Assembly: GCA_963170055.1 (NCBI GenBank)
Contig: CAUJGJ010000030.1
Span: 220,001-284,000 of the forward strand
Reading direction: 5' to 3'
Source: Halisarca cf. caerulea
Lineage: Eukaryota; Porifera; Demospongiae; Chondrillida; Halisarcidae
DNA: 64,000 bases
Under the pieces are notes generated by a model. The model saw nothing but the letters and a program-made list of their open reading frames with translations. It did no database searches and was not told the DNA's origin. This document shows, one piece after another, positions 55,869 to 64,000 of this stretch (position 1 is the first letter of the stretch; each line of letters opens with the position of its first letter). Both the position numbers and the translations under genes were made by a program.

Positions 55869-56432
55869 TCAGCATGTCTGAGTGGATGTATGTATGCTCC
55901 AAGGTTGTTGGCCATTAAAGCTTGTCAACAATAAGTCCGGACAATGTGAATACAGAATGAATGACTGAACAGTTTTTAGTTGATCTATGTAAATGAACAT
56001 TTCCTTCTGGAATTGATGTATTATTAGAGCACTTAAAACATTGTCAGCTGTCACGGCAAGAGACCAGAAAAGTGAGGTAAGTGAACAAGTAGGAAAAATG
56101 CTGGAATGGTATGGGGTAAAGAAGAGAGTACGGTAGGACTGTCTCTTGATTATCATAACTACAGTACTTGAAGTTGTGTTTCTAGACATGGCTGTTGGAG
56201 AAGAATTCTCACTTCTGCAAGTGGGAATAATCACAGTGATTGCAGCTCTTACCAGTCCCACATAGGGATTACTCACAGTAGAGGAAGCTGTAGAGCAAAC
56301 AGTGTACAGTGGCAGTAAATATTGAGGTGGAAGCAGTGGATCTTCTATGGGGGGGGGGGGGTTGGGGGGTTGGAGGGAAGGGGTCCAGGGAACCCCTGTC
56401 AGCGTAGAGGTCACAACAGGCATATGGTACAA
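55869..56432 (-). other. Open minus-strand frame, partly conserved in the left copy
   Basis: A 187-codon frame with Pro-rich start (PPNPPPPIEDPLLPPQYLL) and a moderately hydrophobic middle. The DNA of 55960-56345 matches 6780-7160, but the frame is broken there. Both copies contain a 38-base segment GTAAGA...cacttgyag (right copy about 56216-56253) that could be a micro-intron. Coding status is uncertain. Confidence 0.3.
56347..56376 (+). other. G-rich run with quadruplex potential
   Basis: A run of about 14 G followed by tt, six G, tt, gg. The plus strand could form a G-quadruplex. It sits at the site where the left copy carries a hAT-like MITE. Confidence 0.6.
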
Positions 56433-57044
56433 TCAGGTCCTAACTCATTTTGGATATAAGGTAGACAACTTGTGATACAAATCAGAATACACAGGTGATT
56501 AATGTGTACTGTAGCAGTCACAAAAATCTAGTTTCAGCCCTTCAAATCAGCTGCGTAGCAGACCTGTGCTCCATGCTATTGCCACTTCACTGTGATGTTA
56601 CAGAGTATGATTTGCACAATCTACAATGATGGGCTCAACTGGCCCTTGATAACACGTCAACAACTACAGTATAGTGTGACAGTTCTTCTATAAAGAATAA
56701 AACATCCACAAAGATCCTTGCTATTGAAGTTTCACAAAGACCACATGCTTTGTCATGTAAGTGTCCACATATTTTGTAATATCCTTACTGCCCTTGGAAT
56801 ACTACTGCCTGGCCTGTAACTTTACTTCAGGGTCAGTGATATGCAGTGCATTGTACATGTGTATAGCACAAGGGCCATGTGTATCAACCAGAGGATACAA
56901 TATGCACAGAACAATACCCACAGGATGCACTGTGATGAACCATGACTTACATTTTGAAGAGCCTGTTTGTACATGCAATGCAGCAGGTATTACAGCAATA
57001 AGACTGGACCAACTGGTGTATGCCATCCTCCAATCAAAGTAATA

Positions 57045-57192
57045 CAGTGAACCTCTCTAATCGGACACTCATGGGGCTTCTAAAAGGATAGATTAGGAGG
57101 TTGTCAGAATACAGAGTGACTATACCTCATAAGATGGTCAGATTAGAGAGAATGTCGGATGATAGGAATGTCTGATTACAGAGGTTTCACTC
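57045..57192. mobile_element. MITE with TA duplication (cagtgaacctctc)
   Basis: TA at 57043-44 and 57193-94; ends cagtgaacctctctaatc and gattacagaggtttcactc. Interior words cggac/tcggatg and agattagag recur. Confidence 0.75.
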
Positions 57193-57747
57193 TATGCACA
57201 AAACAGGTACCTAAAACTTTTCACGTAACAGCTGGAGCCTGCCCAGGTGTGCTAAGCAGCCACAACAGCATCATGTGTCCTCAGCCAATCAGTTTGTCTC
57301 TTATACAGCTGTAGCACACCTAGGCAGAATACAACTTGTACGTTCCATGATGCATACGAACAAAGAGCGGTATGTTTGGTTCTGAAAATGCTTCTATTTT
57401 TAAAGGAAGAGTTTCGGTTTCTTTAAAAAACTGGATAGCTATAAATTACAAACTTTCACGCTTTTCTTAACATGGTTAGTATTTTTCATGAATAGAGCCA
57501 GCTTGTGTACCATGTCCTTCTACTTCTCAAAGCCAGTCTTGTGTTCCTTGTCTATACACAGGGACTAGAGGTACTTAGACCCTAATACTACAGGTATTAC
57601 TCCATTGGTACGATATTTTAAATCCAAGATGATACAAAAATTCTAGTTTACGCTGGAAAAAGTGGTAGACGGGATGACTCGTTCACAGCTACCAAATAAC
57701 AAAGGATAGCAACTTTTGGCTATAATCTCTTTTATATGTATATTTAC

Positions 57748-57885
57748 TTGCTTCAAGTGAGACAGATCTTGAACGATGTGATCTGTTGACATGTTCTCTG
57801 CAAACCTTTTGGCAGAGGCTACATCGTACAAACAAGAGGGATTACTGTACATGGTGGATGTAGTCCCTTTGTTTCCTTTGATCCC
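57748..57885 (-). CDS. Exon, 46 codons (KRF exon, right copy)
   Basis: 138 bp, phase 0-0, acceptor gttgag, donor GTAAAT. Reads GIKGNKGTTSTMYSNPSCLY then DVASAKRFAENMSTDHIVQD. Left-copy relatives at 10175-10273 and 11010-11104 match up to KRF, after which they are interrupted by about 200 bp of non-matching DNA. Unrecognised function. Confidence 0.6.
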
Positions 57886-58559
57886 CTCAACATTCGCCCA
57901 CACACCATGACATTTATGCACACATGACAAACAGTACCACTGCCACATAACATGTACAAACAGTTGCTATGTGCTTCCAATGGAAGAACACATAATGTAC
58001 ACACTGAGTAAGCCAGTAGGCAATAGTACAGTACTGATCATAATTATACTGATATCAACATACGAATCTACACTAATTGGGGTTCAGTTAATATGAGTTA
58101 ACACAGGATAATTGAGTGGTGACTCGTACAGGGGGCGTGATCCGGGCAGGGTCAGCACGGCGGCGTGACCACGTGGTGGCTTGAGCATATGCAGAGCCTC
58201 GTGCTCTAGCTGTCCTCATATTAGCGGTGGTTCTGCCGAGTGGAGTAAAGTTTATTCTTCCAAGCGAAGTTTTTTCATGTGTTGTTGTTGGTTGATTCCC
58301 CACTTTATCATGGCCAAAGGTGGTTTGCCTTCCAATGGTCCAGTTTCCCAACTGTGGCGGAGGATCTCCCGCAGACGTCGATGGTACCCATTGAGTTGGT
58401 CAGAGAGGTGGTACGTGGGGTAATGGTGGAAATGTTCCCGGGCTCTCAGCCTCAGCAAGTACCCGAACCGACGACTGGTGAGTGTAAGGGGGGGGAGTAC
58501 AGTTATACTGCATGGCCTCAGCATTCTGGGAGGCCATGAAGGGTCCCTCACGCCGGGTG

Positions 58560-59105
58560 AAGCAGGTGACGGATTTCTAGACATGGCTACAGTACTTCAC
58601 CACTCATTGTAGCATCTTGGGCAGTCGGAGCCAGGCACCACGGAACTCCATGCACATCTGATCATGATTGCACGTGTGAGCCAGGACTTCGCAGGTTTGG
58701 TGTGGGTCCGCCATGACTCTGCCTTCCGACGGAAAACAGCCATCATGGGTAACCACAAGTGGTCCCAGATAATCCCGTCCCTTTACTCGATATGCTTCAC
58801 GGGGCGGGCCCGGCAGTACAGTGCCCATTGCAGGTAGAGAACGACCCAGAGTTGTCTACCCGGGTGAAAGCAGTGGAGTCTGCAGTATTGTCCCTGTCGC
58901 AGGCCAGACCACAGGGATCGGGTCAGCCTCCCAGGGTGACATCCAAGATTTGTCGGTCCTGGAACGCGAATTGGTGTCAGTTCCCGCGCTGCATATTTCG
59001 CCAGGCGTGCTACATCCAGTGGTTGCCTGCCCGAGAGGCACTGAACTGCGGGAGCAGCAGAACACCCCGATGCGTGGTACAGGTATGGCAAAGCAAGCCA
59101 TGAGG
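58560..59105 (+). pseudogene. DIRS-like gag fragment
   Basis: VWVRHDSAFRRKTAIMGNHK then WSQIIPSLYSICFTGRA in one frame (about 58690-58810), then after a frame change LSTRVKAVESAVLSL and ICRSWNANWCQFPRCIFRQA, a Cys-rich C...WN...C.FP.C finger typical of DIRS gag proteins. Confidence 0.6.
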
Positions 59106-59292
59106 GAGGCACCTCATCCATACTATGGCATACCTGCAGAGAACTGTCTTAGTGTGTGTGGGGAGTGTGGCCAGCATGCTGGTTGTGTTGCTTCTTTAGT
59201 AATTTATCAGTTAACATATTGTGTCGTGCTGAGGTGCATGGAATGGGGTGCGAATTAAATGGCAGGCTTGAAGTGGGGCAGGCCTGGCCAGT

Positions 59293-60060
59293 TTGTCCCC
59301 ATCGCTAAGCTGGCAAGGGGTTCTGGATTGGTTTAAATTTGGCCACCCCCTCCGAGGGGGCTCACGGAATATGCAGTCAGTCAGGGCATGCCCAGAGGTG
59401 ATCAATGAGTACATGGCAGAGGAGTGCGCCCAGGGTCGAGTGTTGGGGTCACTCCCGATGGAGTCGTATAGGGGGTGCATGTCAGCAGATTTGGCCTAGT
59501 CCTGAAGAAGACCCCAGGAGCGTGGCGACTGATAGTGGACTTCTCCTCTCCAGAAGGTTTTAGTGTGAATGACGGGATCGAGGATCACCTTGGCACCCCT
59601 CAGTATATGTCAGTGGAGAATGCCCTCGACATAGCTCGTCAACTGGGTCGAGGATACCTCCTAGTAAAGATGGACATCAAAAAAGCATATCGGATGGTGC
59701 CGGCCCACCCAGACGACCGCCCATTGCTAGGCATGCAGTGGGAGGACCAACTGTATTTGGATGTAGCACTGCCGTTTGACCTCCGTTTGGCCCTCTAAGA
59801 TATTCACGGCTGTTTCGGATGCGGCCGAGTGGATAGCACGTTTGGCAGGAATCCAATGGGTGGGGCATTATTTGGATTACTTCTTGCTTGCGGGCCGCCC
59901 CAACTCAACAGAATGCCAGCTGGCCGTGGAACAACTATCAGACCTGTTCTAGCACTTGGGAGTCCTGGTGGCGCAGGATAAGACAGAGGGCCCGTCCCCA
60001 GTGTTGACATTCTTGGGGATTAAAATTGACACCTTGGCTATGGAAGTCCGTCTTCCTAGG
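59293..60060 (+). pseudogene. DIRS-like reverse transcriptase
   Basis: RGGSRNMQSVRACPEVINEY, then LVLKKTPGAWRLIVDFSSPE, then VKMDIKKAYRMVPAHPDD (first catalytic Asp intact), then DVALPFDLR. A frameshift near 59797 precedes KIFTAVSDAAEW and HYLDYFLLAG, where the usual YxDD reads YLDY, so the second catalytic Asp is lost. A TAG lies at 59950-59952. The thumb starts LTFLGIKIDT. Confidence 0.8.
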
Positions 60061-60339
60061 GAAAAACTTCAGAGCCTTCAATCCTTACTTAGGGAGTGGG
60101 TGGAGAAACACTCTTGCTGCCGCCGTGAGCTGGAATCCTTGCTGGGGTCACTGGGGCATGCATGCTGTGTGGCAAAGGAGGGAAAAACCTTCATGCGCCG
60201 GCTCTTGGAGCTATTGGTGGTGGCTACAAAGCCCCAGCATTACATAAGCCTTAATGCCGCAGCCCGTTCTGACTTATGTTGGTGGCAGTCTTTCTCGGCC
60301 CCCTTGAACCACCGGTTGTTCCGCCAAGGGATAGAGAAG

Positions 60340-60775
60340 GACAAGCAGCGATTCACGTTTGCCATGGATGCTTCGGGGTTCAGTAGGATGCAGGGCTATT
60401 TGGCAGTGCAACTGGATCCAGCTCAAGTGGTCGGAGGTTCAGGAAGACCTGAGAAAGGATCTGGGGAAGGACAGCATCACGTACAAGGAGCTGCTACCAG
60501 TGGTGCTAGCAGTGGTTGTCCGGGGCCCCTGTTGGAAAGGGGGGGGGGTGTTAGTATTGTGTGACAACCAGGGGGCCGCATCTGCTGTGAACTCAGGGTA
60601 CAGCAAGGTCCCCCGAATCATGCACCGGTTGCGGGCTCTGTTTTTTTATAAAGGCACGCTTTGGTATCCAACTGTCAGTGGCGTATCTGCAGGGGCAGCT
60701 CAATGTAGTTGCTGATGCGATCTCCCATGACCACCTGCCCACTCTCTTCCTGCAGGTTCCGGCAGCCTAGGGTAG
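60340..60775 (+). pseudogene. DIRS-like RNase H
   Basis: FTFAMDASGFSRMQGYLAV carries the first Asp (about 60355-60410). After a frame change the sequence reads SITYKELLPVVLA (Glu) and VLVLCDNQGAASAVNSG (Asp). After another change it reads LNVVADAISHDHLPTLF. The catalytic residues are present but spread over three frames. Confidence 0.7.
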
Positions 60776-60779
60776 ACAG

Positions 60780-62750
60780 GCCATAGTGTCAGAGAGGTTA
60801 CTACAGGGGCTCCTGGACCCCAGCATGGACTGGACATCTCCCTACTGGAGGGTGTCATTCAAGACCTGTTTTCCACCAGCTTAGCAGCCTCCACGCAGAG
60901 GGATTATAAATTGAGAACAAAGTGCTATGTGAGCTTCTGTCAGCAAGCAGCCCTCACTCTGTTCCCAGTGTCTGAACGGGGCCTGTGCCTTTTTGTAGCC
61001 CACTTGTCGGAGAGTAAAGTGTCGGGGCAGACAATTAAACTTTACTTGTCAGCGGTCCACCATCCCCAGATCACGCTGGGTCTGGGTGACCCAAGGGTGG
61101 CATCCATGCCGCAAGTGGAATACGTGGTCAGGGGGTACAAGAAGTCGGTGTCCACACCCCCTAGGGTCCGGCTCTCCATAACTCTGGCTCTCTTGTGGTC
61201 ATTACCGCAGGTAAGTTATGTCCGAATTGAGGCTGGTAAGGGGCGTTTTGCGGTTTGGCAGGTATGCGATTAGATCGTCACGCCTCGAACAATTTATCAC
61301 GCTCTCGCCATGTGACCACGTCCCACACGACAATATACGCGCAAGTATACTGGCTGCCACGCTCGCGTGCTTGCCTTTTTTTTAATATGGCCGTTTCAAC
61401 AAAAATCCACGCTTACAATGGGGATACCTCTTATACTGTACGATTCTCTGTACATTTGCATGGATTGTCATCCAGTTAAGGCATTGAAGTGCTGCATGGA
61501 CGAAAGTATCTATTGCACCGGCGCTCTAAACTTCACGATCAACGCGTATACGTGCACCGTTCGGTGATGATGAATACCGTGACGTCATAATTAGTTCTCG
61601 TGACATCATGTGACTTTGCTCTGGAGTTGGGTCTTCTGCACTAGGTAAATTTCTTCGTAAAAGGTGGAGATCTAGATGGCGGTGCATAACTGCAGAAATT
61701 TAAGAGATGATTTCTAAAAGGTAAAGCTAACTTTTCACCGTGTATAATTTTGATTGCTTGTTCCATTCAAGTTATGTCTAACTATATCCTGTCTTGTCCT
61801 TGCTTGCAAACTACAAAATGCTGTACATAACAACGAAAGAACTGAATTTCAAAATTATACGCGGTGAAAATTTAGATATTGATTCTAAGGTTATTTTGAA
61901 CCCATTGTAAGGTTGAAAAACCACCATCTAGGTCTCCGCCTTTTTCACTAAAGCTGTTTTCGTATGTTGTAGCAAATGATTAATTGTGCAACTGTTGAAA
62001 ACATCACACAAAAGAAAAGGTTATTTCTACATAGTAGACAAGTTAAAAATATTATTCATGGCTTCTTGTAGGCTTTTTAGGAGGTATCTGTGAAGAAAAT
62101 AGGGGTGCAATTACGGTCACCGTAGTGGCGGCCATTTTGACGGCTCCATAAAATTGGACATAACATACCTGCGTACGGGCGCAGTGGGAGCGGTTGCCAG
62201 ACAAGGTGGATGCTACCATGCTATGGGCAGCAGCATGTGTATGCTTCTTTGGCTTCCTTAGGTCTGGGGAAATGGTTGTACCTGATGGGGCATCGTTTGA
62301 TGCAGAGGCACATTTGGCGGTTGGGGATGTAAGGGTGAACGATCCGTTAAACCCAGAGTTCTTGGAGGTTAGGCTGAAGGCATCCAAGACGGATCCGTTT
62401 CGCCAGGGAGTCTCCATTTACCTTGGGAAAGGCTCACTCTGACATTTGTCCAGTTGCAGCTGTCCTCGCTTGTGCTGTACAGAGAGGGTCAAGCACCAGG
62501 CCCCTTCTTCCAATTTACCAGGGGCCACCCCCTCACGAGAGCTCACTTTGTGGAGGCGGTTCGGAGAGCTCTTCAGGCAGCGGGGGTGTCGGCAGATCAT
62601 TGCACTGACTACAGCTTTCGGATTGGAGCTGCAACCACAGCAGTGGCAAAAGGGGTCCCTGATAGTAGCTAGAGGGGTTAATGGGAGGCACTGTGTCATT
62701 TCCAGTGTCGTCATTCCTGTGACAGTGCTTCCGGCCTTTCCCTTCCGGTG
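60780..62750 (+). pseudogene. DIRS-like tyrosine recombinase, interrupted
   Basis: The N-terminal SAM-like part, FVAHLSESKVSGQTIKLYLS...VVRGYKKS, runs to LLWSLPQ at 61210. Then come 974 bp of foreign sequence, then WERLPDKVDATMLWAAACVC, FFGFLRSGEM (catalytic Arg) and, after two frame changes, DYSFRIGAATTAVAKG. There the usual HSFR reads YSFR. A stop follows PDSS, before the catalytic Tyr region. Confidence 0.8.
61211..62184 (+). other. 974-bp insertion or intron within the recombinase
   Basis: Starts GTAAGT and ends CGCAG; removing it rejoins the recombinase frame exactly (CCG CAG / TGG GAG). The edges also carry an inverted repeat, gcaggtaagttatgtcc (61207-61223) and ggacataacatacctgc (62156-62172), with one mismatch. 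CGCAG occurs at 61206-61210 and 62180-62184. An inner inverted pair (aaggtggagatctagatgg / ccatctaggtctccgcctt) is present. It fits a spliceable insertion or a true intron. Confidence 0.75.
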
Positions 62751-63744
62751 ACGTTACTTTATTGACCTCTTAGCACCTGGAAACGGAGGTTTATTTCAGG
62801 TGTTATACGGGGTGGGATTTTGGTTTTCTCAGTTAGGGGTAGCCTGCAGCTGCATGCCTTGCCACCTGACCTGGCCCTTATGCCAATAGTGGGAAGGGTA
62901 TGTTAGTTGGGGGGAATGGACGGTCAGTTGGGGGTAGGTGTTGGAGGGTAGGTACGGGAATGTGAATAGGTCAAATGTGCGGCATTCTTCTGAAACCCTG
63001 CTTTGGGGTTGGTGATGGGGTCCAGCGGACTATATAATCCCCTGCTGGCTGCCAGCGGGCCTGTGACCACTCAATTAAGTGTAGACTAGTGTGCACACAT
63101 GCTTAAATTCTACACTCGCACTAATCGGAAACACGTTAACACCATTGACTTGATAGTACTGTTCAATTTTAGTTCAAAGAACTGCAAAACCTAAGACTTT
63201 GTAAAGTGTCGGGACTTCTTCTTCTTCATCATCATCTTATTCTGTCCAAAAACTAGTAGTGATGTCCAAGAATGCAATTTTTTGTCCAACTTGATCCACA
63301 TTAGTGAAGAAGACTCACAAGTTAATGCAATACGTTGACAACAATGAAAATATCAAAGTTGGAGCATCGGTAAATTTAATGAAAAAGAGGTTCCAAAACA
63401 GCCGTCCTTGACCTACTACTCCAGGGATATATCCACTGTCTTGGTTGTTTCTAGTATCACGGCTGGCGACACAATACGAAGTTGTTTTATTCTAAGTAGT
63501 AGTAGTGGTAGTATTCTAAGGCCTTCTTTGTTTGCAATATCTACAATCTACGCCAACAACTTTGATTCTACGATCAAAGTAAGTTGACAAACGAGTAGGC
63601 ATTCTCCTTCGAACTTGATACAACCATGCATAGATGCAAAGTGCAATTTGACCTTTGAACTTGATAATTAACGCGTGTATACGAATGTTAAATGCATGCA
63701 TAGAGGTCTATTAATTATGATCACCACTGTATGTGGGAACTCAC

Positions 63745-63879
63745 TATGTTAATAGAGACTGTTTTCAGATGTGTTGCATTAGACCAACAATCCTGGAAGT
63801 CTCTAGACAAGAAATAATCACAAACGTCCTCAGCTTCTCTAGAGAAGAAGCCATTACCACAATGGTCCTCTTTTGAGCA
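63745..63879 (-). CDS. Exon, 45 codons (right copy)
   Basis: 135 bp, phase 0-0, acceptor cctcag, donor GTGAGT. Reads CSKEDHCGNGFFSREAEDVC then WSNATHLKTVSINI, the same ending as 10441-10539 but with 12 extra codons in the middle. It was split from its downstream partner 57748-57885 by the 5.7-kb insertion, which falls in the intron between them. Confidence 0.6.
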
Positions 63880-64000
63880 CTGAGGGAATGGAGCAATAAT
63901 GTACTGCGGTCATACAAGTCGATAGCAGTCTAGTAACTTTTTTCCCAAAACGAGAATTATACAATGTGGAATCCAAGATGCACACATCCTACCCTCAGGT

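Larger units (their letters stand above)
58109..63077 (+). mobile_element. DIRS-like tyrosine-recombinase retroelement, decayed
   Basis: Order of domains: gag-like with CCHC-type finger, reverse transcriptase, RNase H, tyrosine recombinase, the layout of the DIRS group. Short inverted ends taattgagtggtgac (58109-58123) and gtgaccactcaatta (63063-63077, one mismatch). A second word pair, tctacact followed by gttaacac, occurs just outside both ends. GC content is clearly higher than the surroundings. Multiple frameshifts and lost catalytic residues mark it as dead. Confidence 0.8.
58035..63723. mobile_element. Outer inserted segment with 12-bp inverted ends
   Basis: tgatcataatta (58035-58046) and taattatgatca (63712-63723) are exact inverses lying at the two breakpoints where homology to the left copy (10428-10436) stops and resumes. 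The DIRS-like element occupies most of the inside. The 640 bp at 63080-63723 has no match in the DIRS-like element. This could be an older TIR element that received the retroelement. Confidence 0.6.
49390..64000 (+). repeat. Segmental duplication, right copy
   Basis: Right member of the duplication described for 1840-11465, running off the window end. It lacks the Penelope-like element, the hAT-like element at 7151-7768 and the Tc1-like element at 8366-9176. It carries instead an R2-type LINE (49505-51036) and a 5.7-kb insertion with a DIRS-like element (58031-63727). The last 40 bases match 11429-11465, while the preceding exon resembles the one at 10441-10539, so the right copy looks like a hybrid of the two tandem units on the left. 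Confidence 0.8.

Overview
This is eukaryotic, intron-bearing, AT-rich genomic DNA. Coding sequence sits in short exons with GT...AG borders, and nearly every spacer holds a mobile-element remnant. The recognisable host genes (a CARD-like plus NACHT receptor and a formin with a C-terminal PH domain) point to an animal. Together with the element mix (Penelope-like, DIRS-like, R2-type LINE, hAT, PIF/Harbinger, many TA-target MITEs) a sponge or other marine invertebrate is my best guess, but that is inference. Layout: 1-17 kb holds a Penelope-like element, MITEs and a chain of short minus-strand exons of an unrecognised gene, several of them duplicated and of symmetric phase. 17-31 kb holds four Tc1/mariner-derived elements, a LINE tail, a Harbinger element sitting inside an older foldback element, and further unassigned minus-strand exons. 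32-37 kb (minus) is an NLR-type gene: CARD-like exon, two duplicated Pro/Ser-rich linker exons, one large NACHT exon. 40.8-43.7 kb (minus) is the 3' part of a formin (FH2 tail, then PH domain). 44.86-48.02 kb is a hAT transposon with an exact 8-bp target duplication and a broken transposase. 49.5-51.0 kb is a 5'-truncated LINE with a restriction-like endonuclease, inserted in a (CA)n tract. 58.0-63.7 kb is a decayed DIRS-like retroelement nested in another inserted segment. Large-scale structure: about 1.8-11.5 kb and 49.4-64.0 kb are diverged direct copies of one another (a segmental duplication about 48 kb apart). They share the 82-codon exon, a 3' coding exon, tandem exon units and non-coding sequence in the same order, but carry different insertions. 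The Penelope-like, one Tc1-like and one hAT-like element are in the left copy only; the LINE and DIRS-like element are in the right copy only. The copies therefore give empty sites that delimit several insertions. Most mobile-element genes carry stops, frameshifts or lost catalytic residues. No tRNA, rRNA, CRISPR or bacterial-type operon was found. All gene functions are read from motifs by eye; no alignment or database search was run.
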